Shown here piece by piece: positions 16,744 to 25,661 of a DNA stretch of 64,000 nt. The position numbers and the translations under genes are program-made. Location of the stretch: the NCBI RefSeq assembly GCF_020911865.1, contig NZ_CP087131.1, positions 2,294,001-2,358,000 on the forward strand, in the 5' to 3' direction. How positions within the stretch are numbered: the first letter of the stretch is position 1; each line of letters starts with the position of its first letter. Source of the DNA: Chryseobacterium sp. C-71 (GTDB lineage: Bacteria > Bacteroidota > Bacteroidia > Flavobacteriales > Weeksellaceae). A model generated the notes under the pieces. It had not been told where the DNA came from. It ran no database searches and saw nothing but the letters and a program-made list of their open reading frames with translations.

Positions 16744-17838
16744 TTAAACTATTAAATCAATTTTATTTTCTAAATCTTCATTATTTCCTTTACTCGTAAG
16801 TTCAAGTTCCGGCGTGTCATCATCTGAAAATTCGTTTCTGTAAACCTGAATCAGGAGAAGGGTAAAAGAAACCAAAATCGGCCCGAATACCAATCCCATG
16901 AACCCAAACAGATTCATTCCCATAATAATTCCGAAAACAGTATTTAAAGGATGTATATCTTCCAGTCTTTTTAGTAAAGTAAATCGCAGAATATTATCGG
17001 TAAGACCTACAACAACCAAACAGTAGATTCCCAAACCAATCCCCGGACCGGTTTGACCTTCAGCAATCATAAAAATACAAATAGGGACATAAATAATGGC
17101 TGCTCCAACAATAGGAATCATTGATGCTGCTGCCGTCAAAGCAAAAAGAAGAATCGGACTTGGCGCTCCAAAAATAAAATATCCGATTAAAGCGATAATC
17201 CCCTGTCCAATAGCTACAACAGGAATTCCAATTGCATTGGCCATAATTAATTTACGCATCTTCTCACCAATCATAGACACGTTTGCTCTTTTCAAAGGTG
17301 CAGCAGAAGCCAAAATCCTTTCAAACAATCTCGGTCTTTCAAACATAAAATAAAGAATAAAATACATCGACATGACCACAGTCATCGTATTGAAAGTGCC
17401 ACTTAATGCCGTTGTGGAAAAACGACCAGCCGTTTCTTTCACCTTCGCCATATTTTCTTTACTTAAAAGGTCAATGTTAGTTTTAGAATAAACAAAATCA
17501 TGAATCTTATCGATAAAAACATTGAATTTATTCATGTAAGCCTGTGCATTTCCAAGTTTTTCTATCAAAAGATCGGCAATGAAGTAAATCGGGAGAATGA
17601 TAATAATCAAACTCGCCAGCATTAAAACTAAAGCCGAAGCCCAGGGTTTCCATTTCCTCTCCTCCTGAAGATAGAAATTATACTTTCTGCAAACGACATA
17701 AATCGTAATTGCTCCTAATACAGAAGGTATAAAAAGTGCTAAGTTGAAGCAGATTAAAGCCGCTAAAATCAATATAATAGCGAGCAGAGCAATTTGCTTG
17801 ATAACAACACTGCTGATTTGTTTTTCGTAGTTTGACAT
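16744..17838 (-). CDS. AI-2E family transporter
   Basis: Polytopic membrane protein of the AI-2E transporter/PerM family, 364 residues with about eight helices. The family features are the central amphipathic stretch, the GAPSPILLFALTAAASMIP segment (about 226-244) and the C-terminal block FGIIMGMNLFGFMGLVFGPI. Some members export autoinducer-2, others act as ion antiporters; the substrate here is unknown. Its start codon overlaps the stop of the upstream membrane-protein gene (TAATG), indicating translational coupling. The soluble C-terminus is acidic. Confidence 0.87.
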   Translation of the reverse strand: MSNYEKQISSVVIKQIALLAIILILAALICFNLALFIPSVLGAITIYVVCRKYNFYLQEERKWKPWASALVLMLASLIIIILPIYFIADLLIEKLGNAQAYMNKFNVFIDKIHDFVYSKTNIDLLSKENMAKVKETAGRFSTTALSGTFNTMTVVMSMYFILYFMFERPRLFERILASAAPLKRANVSMIGEKMRKLIMANAIGIPVVAIGQGIIALIGYFIFGAPSPILLFALTAAASMIPIVGAAIIYVPICIFMIAEGQTGPGIGLGIYCLVVVGLTDNILRFTLLKRLEDIHPLNTVFGIIMGMNLFGFMGLVFGPILVSFTLLLIQVYRNEFSDDDTPELELTSKGNNEDLENKIDLIV

Positions 17839-18572
17839 TATTTGTAAGTTATTTGTCTTGGTTTACCGAGATATGCACAGTACACAGAATACATGGCAAT
17901 ATAAATAAATGGATAAGTAAAAATCAGACCAAAACAACAAAGTAATACTCCAGAAATAGAAATAAGAGCTGCTAAAATTCCGGTTCCTAAAAAAACGCCA
18001 TAGTTTTCCTTTGCAATGTTGTAAGTTTTTGAAATTGCATCCATTGCATTTGCATTCTCAAATAAAAGAATGGGATAACCCAAAAGAAATAACGGAAAAA
18101 CAAAAAATACAGGAATCACACACATCATCGCTGCAATAGTCAGGATGATATTGGTGATCAGACTATACAGTAAAATGTTCCCCAAATTTTGACGATAGCC
18201 AATAAACAAATCTGAAAATTCAATCTGAACTTTATTATTAAATTTATTGGTAATATAAATCAGCCCCACAAAAAGTGGCGAAATAAAAATACTTAACAAA
18301 CCATAGCCAGAGTAGTAAAGTGACATTCCTGGTCGGTTCCATCTACTGTAATCATAATCTTCTGCATCAAAGTCTCTGAAATTGCTGAAATCACTCCAGT
18401 AATTGACACCTGAAATAGACTGTACAAGAAAATCAGCGAGAAAATAAATAATCGTAACAACTGCAGCGTAGAGAAAAACTCCTTTATACATCTCGAAAGC
18501 ATGCGAAATAATAGATCCTGTATTTCGATTGGGAGCAGAACCTTGCTGGTCAAATTCGTTAAAGTCAGACAT
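17838..18572 (-). CDS. Polytopic membrane protein, paralogue of its neighbour
   Basis: Unnamed 244-residue integral membrane protein with about five to six helices. It has a polar N-terminus (MSDFNEFDQQGSAPNRNTGS) and the motif VQIEFSDLFIGYRQNLGNIL. The neighbour at 18641-19375 has a matching VEISDLFVGYNGLNFFRY, so the two are diverged paralogues. Such flavobacterial proteins are sometimes mislabelled carotene oxygenases, for which there is no evidence here. It sits in an operon with the AI-2E transporter, possibly as accessory membrane components. Confidence 0.75.
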   Translation of the reverse strand: MSDFNEFDQQGSAPNRNTGSIISHAFEMYKGVFLYAAVVTIIYFLADFLVQSISGVNYWSDFSNFRDFDAEDYDYSRWNRPGMSLYYSGYGLLSIFISPLFVGLIYITNKFNNKVQIEFSDLFIGYRQNLGNILLYSLITNIILTIAAMMCVIPVFFVFPLFLLGYPILLFENANAMDAISKTYNIAKENYGVFLGTGILAALISISGVLLCCFGLIFTYPFIYIAMYSVYCAYLGKPRQITYK

Positions 18573-18640
18573 GGTTAGATTTTTTTAATGTTTCTCAAAT
18601 TTAAATTTTTTCGAGAACAAATCTGTTACCATTCTAAAAT

Positions 18641-19375
18641 TTAACTTTCTTCTGTAAAAATGGTTTTGTAAAGTGAATAAATCATCGCATTCCAAAAAGG
18701 GAAAGTAAATAAAGCACCTACTAAAAAAATCACAAATCCCACATACCTGAAGAGCACCGCAACAATTGTACAAACAAAGATTTCTACAAAAAAAGTCTTT
18801 AACGCTTTCCATCCGGAAGAAATTCCTTCAAAAATTGTTTTATTCTGGAAAAACATAAGCGGAGAAATCAACATTGTCAGCATAATCCAGACAAACGGCA
18901 GAACGATTGTTACTTTTAACATCTCAGCAACGAAAAAATAAAAGACAAAATAAGAAGTGTATCTGAAAAAATTCAAGCCATTATATCCTACAAACAAGTC
19001 GGATATTTCTACCTGCTCATTCAAATCAATTTTTTTGTAAATCTGAAAAAACCCAAGATTTAAAGGATACAAAAATGCTGAAACAAGAAACAAGCCCAAT
19101 GCGGTATAAGCGTAATTTTCACTTGACGATATAGCTTGTAAACCTTTGTTTAAATTTCCAATACCTTTTGGGCCAGCTTGCAGATATTCAACAAGAAGAC
19201 CTGAAAGTCGGTCGTAAATTCCGAATCGGTCTGCTACATAAAAATAGACCAAAAGAAAAACTGCAAAATACACAATGGAAAATATCATCTGATATACTAA
19301 AGTTCTGTTCCAATAATAAAACGCTTGTTTTAAAATAAAATCGAGTCCTGGTTTTTGTGGATATTTCTCCTGCAT
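18641..19375 (-). CDS. Polytopic membrane protein, paralogue of its neighbour
   Basis: Integral membrane protein of 244 residues from the ATG at 19375 (MQEKYPQKPGL). A longer version from a TTG at 19393 is unlikely because that codon lies inside the -7 box TACTTTTG on this strand. About five helices. The ISDLFVGYNGL motif is shared with the downstream paralogue. It is the first gene of the operon that continues through the paralogue, the AI-2E transporter and the DUF3820 gene. Function unknown. Confidence 0.75.
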   Translation of the reverse strand: MQEKYPQKPGLDFILKQAFYYWNRTLVYQMIFSIVYFAVFLLVYFYVADRFGIYDRLSGLLVEYLQAGPKGIGNLNKGLQAISSSENYAYTALGLFLVSAFLYPLNLGFFQIYKKIDLNEQVEISDLFVGYNGLNFFRYTSYFVFYFFVAEMLKVTIVLPFVWIMLTMLISPLMFFQNKTIFEGISSGWKALKTFFVEIFVCTIVAVLFRYVGFVIFLVGALFTFPFWNAMIYSLYKTIFTEES

Positions 19376-19390
19376 TAAAAATATTTTGTG

Positions 19391-19418
19391 CAAAAGTAAA
19401 CATCAATAACTACTTTTG
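19391..19418. promoter_or_regulatory. Divergent face-to-face promoters, membrane operon and pabB
   Basis: CAAAAGTA (19391-19398, a minus-strand TACTTTTG) and TACTTTTG (19411-19418) form an inverted repeat with a 12-base centre. Each matches the -7 consensus, one per direction. Each -33 region would overlap the other's -7 box, so the two promoters may exclude each other. Confidence 0.6.
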
Positions 19419-19422
19419 CGGA

Positions 19423-20400
19423 ATGTTTTCGGCAAATCATCAAAAATTTATTGAAATGGACGAACTTTCACAACAGAAAGTTCCCTTTTTCTTTATCATA
19501 GACTTTCTCGTTGACCAGATAGAAATTTTCAAGAAAAATAAAATTGAAAAAAATGGTTTATTAATTGATTTTCAGTCATTTTCAAACACTAAAAAACAGG
19601 AAGCTTTAGATAAAAAAACAGACTGGAGATCATATCCCGAAACGCTGGAAAGTTTCCAAAAAGGTTTTGATATTGTTCAGAATAATATTCGGTTAGGAAA
19701 TTCATACTTAACAAATTACACCCGAAAAACGAGAATTGAAACTAATTTAAGTTTGGAAGAAATTTTTCATCATTCTCAGGCAAAATACAAGGTTTTATAT
19801 AAAGATTTTTTCGTATTTTTTTCTCCTGAAACTTTCGTCAAAATAATCAGTGATAAAATCTTCACTTATCCGATGAAAGGCACGATTGATGCATCTTTGG
19901 AGAATGCCGCAGAAGTTTTGAAGAACGATAAAAAAGAAAAAGCCGAACATTACACTGTTGTTGATTTGCTTAGAAATGATCTTAGCGTGGTCTCAAATGA
20001 TGTGAAGGTGGATAAATTTCAATACATTGATTTTCTGAAAACCCACCAAAAAGATCTTTTTGCGATGAGTTCGGAAATTTCAGGAAATGTAAAAGATGAG
20101 TTTAAAGGAAAAGTGGGAAGCATTATGCAGAAACTTTTGCCGGCAGGATCAATTTTAGGTGCGCCAAAACCCAAAACTTTAGAAATTATTTTGGAAGCGG
20201 AAGGTTTCGACAGAGGCTTTTATACCGGAGTTTGCGGTTGGTTTGACGGTGAAAATCTGGACAGTTGCGTGATGATTCGTTTTATCGAAAAAGAAGGCGA
20301 CCAACTGTATTTCAAAAGCGGCGGCGGAATCACGCACATGAGCAGATTAGAAGACGAGTACGAAGAAATGAAAAATAAAATCTATGTCCCAATTCATTGA
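19423..20400 (+). CDS. pabB: Aminodeoxychorismate synthase component I
   Basis: Chorismate-binding enzyme (TrpE/PabB family) making 4-amino-4-deoxychorismate for folate, 325 residues from the ATG at 19423. It is short compared with ~450-residue PabB because the N-terminal subdomain is reduced, as in other Bacteroidetes. Motifs: GNSYLTNYTRKTRIE (about 88-102), FTYPMKGTIDA (about 147-157), VVDLLRNDLSVV (about 181-192) and GSILGAPKPKTLEIILEAEG (about 243-262). ATG 19456 is an alternative start, but homologues have residues before it. The 3' end overlaps the next gene by 17 bases. Confidence 0.88.
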   Translation: MFSANHQKFIEMDELSQQKVPFFFIIDFLVDQIEIFKKNKIEKNGLLIDFQSFSNTKKQEALDKKTDWRSYPETLESFQKGFDIVQNNIRLGNSYLTNYTRKTRIETNLSLEEIFHHSQAKYKVLYKDFFVFFSPETFVKIISDKIFTYPMKGTIDASLENAAEVLKNDKKEKAEHYTVVDLLRNDLSVVSNDVKVDKFQYIDFLKTHQKDLFAMSSEISGNVKDEFKGKVGSIMQKLLPAGSILGAPKPKTLEIILEAEGFDRGFYTGVCGWFDGENLDSCVMIRFIEKEGDQLYFKSGGGITHMSRLEDEYEEMKNKIYVPIH

Positions 20401-21010
20401 AAGCATTAAAGTAGAAGACCAGGAAATGTTCCTGCTAGAATTTCACCAAAAACGTGTCAATGATACTTTTGCCCATTTCGGGAAGGAAGGTTCTATCGAT
20501 TTGGAAAAAATTTTTAAAAACCTGAATCATGATGAAGATGGTTTATATAAATTAAGACTGACTTATGACTTGGATAAGAAATTCAGAACCATGATGATTC
20601 CTTACGCAATTCCGGAAATACAAGATTTCCAATTGGTGGAGAATAATATTTATGATTATTCCTTCAAATTTGAGGATCGAAAAGAGCTGGAGAAAATGAA
20701 GATGAAATCTAAAGCTGAAGAAATCATCATTGTAAAAAACAATCACATTACTGATACTTCATTTTCAAATCTTTTATTCCAAAAAGGGAAAGAATGGTTT
20801 ACGCCCTCAACTTATCTTTTAAACGGAGTTCAGAGACAATATCTTTTAAAGAAAAAGAAGATCAAAGAAGCAGAAATCACTTTACAAAACATCAAAGAAT
20901 TCTCACATTTTCAATTGATTAATGCTTTGAATGATTTTGACGATATGTTCATTTATCCGATTTCGAAGATTACCAATCTTCCGGGGAATGATGATTATTT
21001 AGATATGTAA
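20384..21010 (+). CDS. Aminotransferase class IV, probable aminodeoxychorismate lyase
   Basis: Fold-type IV PLP enzyme, 208 residues, overlapping the 3' end of pabB by 17 bases. It most likely supplies the lyase step to 4-aminobenzoate. The class IV block IIIVKNNHITDTSFSNLLFQ (about 113-132) resembles the E..xxN..G of the family, with D/T in place of the usual E near the cofactor. The expected catalytic lysine is in one of the Lys-rich stretches and cannot be pinned down. It is shorter than E. coli PabC (269). Identity rests on operon position and the class IV block. Confidence 0.78.
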   Translation: MSQFIESIKVEDQEMFLLEFHQKRVNDTFAHFGKEGSIDLEKIFKNLNHDEDGLYKLRLTYDLDKKFRTMMIPYAIPEIQDFQLVENNIYDYSFKFEDRKELEKMKMKSKAEEIIIVKNNHITDTSFSNLLFQKGKEWFTPSTYLLNGVQRQYLLKKKKIKEAEITLQNIKEFSHFQLINALNDFDDMFIYPISKITNLPGNDDYLDM

Positions 21011-21047
21011 AATTTAAAATATTCTCACACAGATTAAACGAATTAAG

Positions 21048-21079
21048 CAGATTTATAATTTGATAAATCTGTTTTTTTT
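21048..21079 (+). terminator. Terminator after the pabB operon
   Basis: CAGATTTA (21048-21055) and TAAATCTG (21064-21071), then eight T. The flanking text (CACAGATTAAACGAATTAAG, from 21028) has the look of a dispersed flavobacterial repeat. Confidence 0.7.
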
Positions 21080-21178
21080 ATTTAAAAGTCTTGGTTTTAT
21101 GTTGGGCTTCTTAAAAACTTTATTAATTTCTATAAATGTCCGTTCTTAATCAAAAATCATTAGTCATTTTATCACTCT

Positions 21179-21236
21179 GTAGGAATCTAAACTACTTTAT
21201 TTTCAGTCTGTTGAGATTCCTACGGAATGACAAACA
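21179..21236. repeat. REP-like inverted repeat
   Basis: GTAGGAATCT (21179-21188) and its complement AGATTCCTAC (21214-21223), followed by GGAATGACA. The arms and tail resemble short palindromic repeats scattered in flavobacterial intergenic regions. There is no T tract, so it is not a simple terminator. Copy number cannot be judged here. Confidence 0.55.
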
Positions 21237-21278
21237 AACTATTAAAAACTAAGCTATTACTAGTTATGGACGTTCATT

Positions 21279-22955
21279 TTAATTCTCTTTTAAGAAATTA
21301 AAATAAGCCTTCTGCGTATCCGCATTGTTTTTACCTTGTGTATTGACTTCCATAATTTTGGGTTGTGCATCTGGTTTGAAGAAATTATCAAAAACCCTAT
21401 CTAAAGTTCCGTCATCATCCACTTTCACATAAGAAAATCCGAAATGTTTTGCTAAAAACTCAGCATTTTTATGATGTTTTGTTGAGATAAATTCATCAAC
21501 AGTATTTGAGTTTGCATTTCCCGGTCCCGGAATTATTTTAAAAATATTTCCTTCCCCGTTATTAAAAATAATAATTCTTGTAAACGGGGGAATATACTGA
21601 TTCCAAAGACCATTGATGTCGTAAAAAAAGCTTAGATCTCCAGTAATCAATAAAGTCGGATTTGCATTTTTAATCGCAAAACCCATTGCAGTCGATGTCG
21701 AGCCATCGATTCCACTGGTTCCTCTGTTGCAATACATTTTTCTTTTACCAAAATCGAAAAGCTGAGCATAGCGAATCGCAGAAGAGTTGCTGAAATGAAT
21801 ATTGTAATTCTCAGGAATACTCTGTGAAGCTTTATTGAAGAAATAAAAATCAGAAAACTCAATCAAATTCAAAAATTCAGAATGTTTTTTATCTTTTTTA
21901 TCCCTTAAAACATCCCAAAGATTATAATATGGTTTTGGTTCTAAATTAATGAAATTCAAAAGTTTAGAAAAGAAAAGTTCTGGCTTGATTTCTATTTTCT
22001 GCGTAAGAGAAAAATAAGTATCGGGCTGCCAAACTTCATCCAAATGCCAATGTTGTTTTGGGTGTGCATTTCTTAGAAACTGTTTTACTTTTTTTGAAAC
22101 CACGTTTTGTCCCACTGTAATCAGCAAATCCGGAGCATAGGTTTTAAAATCTTCATCTGTAAACGCAAAAATATAGCGATCAATATGTCTGAAAAACTTC
22201 TCGTGATACAAATTTGAATTGGCTTCACTCAACACTACAACTGAATGATTTTTCACCAATTGCGTCAACTGATTTTCCAATTCCGGACTATAATCTCTGG
22301 TTCCTACCAGAATCATTATTCTCTGAGAAGTATTCCAGTCGGCTACTAAGTTGGATGGAATTTCGTATTCCTTTTTCTTAATTGTTTTTTCTACCTCAGG
22401 AAAAGTCGGCAACTCTGAAACCAATTCATATAAAGGTTCTTCAAGAGGAATATTGATGTGAACCGGACCTTGCTTTTCAAAACAAATTTCAATTGCTTTT
22501 TTTATAATATCTGAATTGATGTTTTCCGCATCATCTTTGCTGTCTTCTACCAATTCAAAATCTCCGTAAGAATGTTGATGAAAAAGTTTTTTTTGTCTTA
22601 TAGTTTGTCCGTCAAAAAGATCAACATAATCTGTCGGACGATCTGCAGTTAAGATCAACATCGGAATATTTGAATAAAAAGCTTCTGTAACTGCCGGGTA
22701 ATAATTTGCAGCCGCAGAACCGCTGGTACAAGTTATGACAACCGGTTTTTTTTCGCTTTTTGCCATCCCAAGAGCTACAAATGCTGCACTTCTTTCGTCA
22801 ACAATACTATAACAGTTGAAATCATCCACTTCCGAAAAATGAATCGCCAGAGGAGCATTTCGAGATCCCGGAGATATGACAACGTCTAAAATATTGTATT
22901 GCTGAAAAAGATTGGCAAGTACCTGAATACTTCTCTTGGAGGAATATTTTTTCAT
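21279..22955 (-). CDS. menD: 2-succinyl-5-enolpyruvyl-6-hydroxy-3-cyclohexene-1-carboxylate synthase
   Basis: MenD, the thiamine-diphosphate enzyme adding 2-oxoglutarate to isochorismate in menaquinone synthesis, 558 residues. N-terminal VVISPGSRNAPLA (about 25-37) and YSIVDERSAAFVALGMAKS are MenD signatures; the E of DERSAAF activates ThDP. The CNRGTSGIDGSTSTAMGFAI block (about 411-430) and the Mg/ThDP motif TGDLSFFYDINGLWN (about 440-454) complete it. It is a single gene here. TAAATTTG lies only 4 bases upstream of its ATG, hinting at a leaderless mRNA. Confidence 0.96.
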   Translation of the reverse strand: MKKYSSKRSIQVLANLFQQYNILDVVISPGSRNAPLAIHFSEVDDFNCYSIVDERSAAFVALGMAKSEKKPVVITCTSGSAAANYYPAVTEAFYSNIPMLILTADRPTDYVDLFDGQTIRQKKLFHQHSYGDFELVEDSKDDAENINSDIIKKAIEICFEKQGPVHINIPLEEPLYELVSELPTFPEVEKTIKKKEYEIPSNLVADWNTSQRIMILVGTRDYSPELENQLTQLVKNHSVVVLSEANSNLYHEKFFRHIDRYIFAFTDEDFKTYAPDLLITVGQNVVSKKVKQFLRNAHPKQHWHLDEVWQPDTYFSLTQKIEIKPELFFSKLLNFINLEPKPYYNLWDVLRDKKDKKHSEFLNLIEFSDFYFFNKASQSIPENYNIHFSNSSAIRYAQLFDFGKRKMYCNRGTSGIDGSTSTAMGFAIKNANPTLLITGDLSFFYDINGLWNQYIPPFTRIIIFNNGEGNIFKIIPGPGNANSNTVDEFISTKHHKNAEFLAKHFGFSYVKVDDDGTLDRVFDNFFKPDAQPKIMEVNTQGKNNADTQKAYFNFLKEN

Positions 22956-22959
22956 AGAG

Positions 22960-22967
22960 CAAATTTA
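22960..22967 (-). promoter_or_regulatory. -7 box immediately upstream of menD
   Basis: TAAATTTG on the minus strand, separated by CTCT from the ATG. It matches TAnnTTTG. Confidence 0.5.
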
Positions 22968-23042
22968 GTTTATAAATAATTAATTGTAAAATCATTTAAG
23001 CCAAAAAATCTGTAAATTAGCCCCACGTAAAATTTCTATAAA

Positions 23043-23993
23043 ATGGATAAAATACCTAGTGTAGACCTGCGTGATTTCCTTTCGGGTGACCCGGAACGCA
23101 AACAGAAATTTGTAAATGAAATCGGAAAAGCTTACGAAGAAATTGGTTTTGTTGCCTTAAAAGGACATTTCCTAAATGACAAACTCGTAGATGATCTTTA
23201 TGGAGAAGTCAAAAACTTCTTTGAACTTCCCACAGAAACCAAACAAAAGTATGAGATCCCCGGAATTGGTGGGCAAAGAGGCTATGTAGGTTTCGGAAAA
23301 GAAACCGCAAAAGGATTTAAAAAAGGTGATTTGAAAGAATTTTGGCATTTCGGACAATACGTTTCGGATGACTCAAAATATAAAAGCCAATATCCTGACA
23401 ATGTGATCGTAGACGAACTTCCAAAGTTCAACGAGGTCGGTAAGGAAACTTATCAGATGCTTGAAAAAACAGGGAAATATGTTTTGAGAGCTTTAGCGTT
23501 GTATCTTGGTCTTGATGAGTTTTATTTTGATGATAAAATTGCAGAAGGCAACTCTATTTTGAGACCCATTCATTATCCGCCAATCACCCAGGAACCAGAT
23601 GATGCGGTAAGAGCAGCAGCTCATGGAGACATTAACTTAATTACTCTTTTGATGGGTTCTCAGGGAAAAGGTCTTCAGGTTCAAAATCATAAAGGCGAAT
23701 GGATTGATGCAATCGCAGAACCAGACGAACTAATGATTAATGTTGGAGATATGCTTTCGAGACATACCAATAATAAATTAAAGTCTACGATTCACAGAGT
23801 GGTTAATCCGCCAAGAGAATTGTGGGGGACTTCAAGATATTCTATCCCTTTTTTTATGCACCCGGTGAGCGAAATGTCACTGAACGCGCTTGAAAACTGT
23901 GTAGATGAAAACCATCCTAAACTGTATGAAGATACAACTGCAGGAGAATTTTTACATGAACGATTAATTGAATTGGGATTGATTAAAAAATAA
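23043..23993 (+). CDS. Isopenicillin N synthase-like 2-oxoglutarate/Fe(II) oxygenase
   Basis: Non-haem iron dioxygenase of the IPNS/2OG family, 316 residues. The N-terminal DIOX_N-type domain is PSVDLRDFLSGDPERKQKF and on. The jelly-roll core has the iron triad H-x-D in AAHGDINLITLL (about 191-202) and H in STIHRVVNPP (about 249-258). The RxS 2-oxoglutarate contact is in SRYSIPFF (about 265-272). A role in beta-lactam synthesis is not implied; these are widespread single-gene oxygenases in Bacteroidetes. It is monocistronic, followed by a hairpin terminator. Confidence 0.88.
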   Translation: MDKIPSVDLRDFLSGDPERKQKFVNEIGKAYEEIGFVALKGHFLNDKLVDDLYGEVKNFFELPTETKQKYEIPGIGGQRGYVGFGKETAKGFKKGDLKEFWHFGQYVSDDSKYKSQYPDNVIVDELPKFNEVGKETYQMLEKTGKYVLRALALYLGLDEFYFDDKIAEGNSILRPIHYPPITQEPDDAVRAAAHGDINLITLLMGSQGKGLQVQNHKGEWIDAIAEPDELMINVGDMLSRHTNNKLKSTIHRVVNPPRELWGTSRYSIPFFMHPVSEMSLNALENCVDENHPKLYEDTTAGEFLHERLIELGLIKK

Positions 23994-23999
23994 TTTTGA

Positions 24000-24028
24000 A
24001 ACCGGACTTTTAGTTCGGTTTTTTATTT
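24000..24028 (+). terminator. Terminator after the oxygenase gene
   Basis: AACCGGAC (24000-24007) pairs with GTTCGGTT (24013-24020) with one G-T pair, then TTTTATTTT. Confidence 0.75.
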
Positions 24029-24039
24029 TCAACAGCTTC

Positions 24040-24114
24040 ATCTGTTTCAATCTGTGAAATCTGTGGAAAAAAATTACTCTCCATGGATTTCACAGATTGA
24101 AACAGATTTTTTTA
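24040..24114. repeat. Long perfect inverted repeat
   Basis: Two perfect 22-base arms (24040-24061 and 24086-24107) around a 24-base centre, followed by seven T on the plus strand. The arm holds ATCTGTTTCAATCTGTG. It follows a complete terminator, so it is probably a palindromic mobile-type repeat rather than the primary terminator. Confidence 0.7.
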
Positions 24115-24134
24115 AGTTGAATTACCTATACGCT

Positions 24135-25436
24135 TCAATTTTTTACTGTGGATTTTGGAAGAACAGATTTTGCAATTTCGTTTAATTGTTTTTTGTCTAA
24201 ATAGAATTTGTTATAAAATACAGCCTCGATATTTCCTAGTGCTTTTAAATCTTGTAAAGGATTTTGTGATAACAAGATAAAATCTGCATTCTTCCCTGTT
24301 TCGATAGTTCCGTAATTTTCATTGAAAAGAAGAGCAAAATTTGTAGTAGCGCTTTTTAAAATCTCAAAATTTGAAAGATTCGCTTTTTTATACAAATTCA
24401 TTTCTTCTAACATTCCGAAACCTGAAACAATAAATTTAGAACTGCTATCCGGACTTAAAAGCAATTTTACTCCTTCATCATTTAGTCGTTTAGTTACCTT
24501 AAAACGCTCCTGCATCTCGACTGCATATTCGTTTTTCTCTTTCTCAAATCCCTCTTTTCCGAGTTTTTCTCTGTAAATTTTTGATTTTTCAGCCCAATCA
24601 TTTTTTATTTCTGTCGGAATATATTCCATTCCTCTTTGCTTGAGCATTTCATCAATTCCGTACTGGCCATAACCGATTGCATACCATTGCATTGTAGGAC
24701 AAATAAAAATATTATTCTGTTTGATGTTTTTTATTCTGTTCTCATAGCTTTCAGGCTCTCCTACAAGTCCTCCAAGATGTTCGAAAGCATTATAATTTGT
24801 GCCAAAAACAACCGCATCAGAAAAACGAACTCCTTTTGGATGATCAGGATAATGTCCACCTATTTTTACTTCGTATTTTTTACACAGACTGTCTAATTTT
24901 TTTAATAAATCCGGGCTTTTGATACTTAATATTTTAACGAAATCAAATCCGTAATCTTTTGAGCCTTTTACATATTTTTCTAAATCATCAACCGAAAACT
25001 CTTGATTTCGGTGAACAGGAGGGGGAGATAAATATAACTGAGGATAATAACTGCTTTGAGAGTTAAACTTCTTTCTCCTTTCCACATCCTTCCATTCTCC
25101 CCTCATTGAACGCAGTTTGGTAACTCCGTTTATAAGATTCAGTTTCATTACTTTTTCTAATTCTTCATCACTTTCAGGTAAATGTACATGAGCGTCTGCC
25201 ATCGAGGGTAACAAATATTTTCCTTTTGCATCAATTGTGTTGCTAGATTTATATTTGGTCTTATCCGAGATTTCAATGATTTTTCCGTCTTTGATGACAA
25301 TAGTTTTCTTTTTTAAGACCATGTCATCTAACATTGTGATGATGTTCACGTTTTTGAAAATGTAATCTGCTTCTGTGGTTTGGGCAAATAATGTTTTTAC
25401 TGCGAAAAAAGCGAAAAAAATAAGTAATTTTTGCAT
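24135..25436 (-). CDS. Secreted amidohydrolase family protein
   Basis: Metal-dependent hydrolase of the amidohydrolase/imidazolonepropionase-like group, 433 residues. A Sec signal peptide (MQKLLIFFAFFAVKTLFAQ) places it in the periplasm. The metal motif H-x-H is in SMADAHVHLPESD (H83 and H85). Later candidates are the H in KIGGHYPDHP (about 192-201) and FEHLGG (about 218-223), and the D in LLSPDSSSK (about 318-326). The C-terminal block FALLFNENYGTIETGKNADF is the standard composite-domain signature. The substrate is unknown; prolidase-like or dipeptidase activity is possible. It is monocistronic. Confidence 0.87.
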   Translation of the reverse strand: MQKLLIFFAFFAVKTLFAQTTEADYIFKNVNIITMLDDMVLKKKTIVIKDGKIIEISDKTKYKSSNTIDAKGKYLLPSMADAHVHLPESDEELEKVMKLNLINGVTKLRSMRGEWKDVERRKKFNSQSSYYPQLYLSPPPVHRNQEFSVDDLEKYVKGSKDYGFDFVKILSIKSPDLLKKLDSLCKKYEVKIGGHYPDHPKGVRFSDAVVFGTNYNAFEHLGGLVGEPESYENRIKNIKQNNIFICPTMQWYAIGYGQYGIDEMLKQRGMEYIPTEIKNDWAEKSKIYREKLGKEGFEKEKNEYAVEMQERFKVTKRLNDEGVKLLLSPDSSSKFIVSGFGMLEEMNLYKKANLSNFEILKSATTNFALLFNENYGTIETGKNADFILLSQNPLQDLKALGNIEAVFYNKFYLDKKQLNEIAKSVLPKSTVKN

Positions 25437-25661
25437 CGTGTTTGTGTTTAAAATTATTGAATTGTTATTTTTTTTTCTAAAAAATCTTCTTATGAATTAG
25501 GTAGTTTAGTCATTTACAAATCTATTAAAAACAGTTAATCTAAAAAATTACCATTTCTTATAGCCTGTAAATTTTAAAATACAAAAGTAAGGTATAACGC
25601 CTTTTCTTAAAATAAGCCAGACACAATACAAAAAAGAGAATCCGGTAAATTTTTAATTAAG

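Noticed and set aside
19376..19393. TTG start for the membrane protein at 18641-19375
   Set aside because: The codon lies in the -7 promoter box for that strand; ATG 19375 is used.
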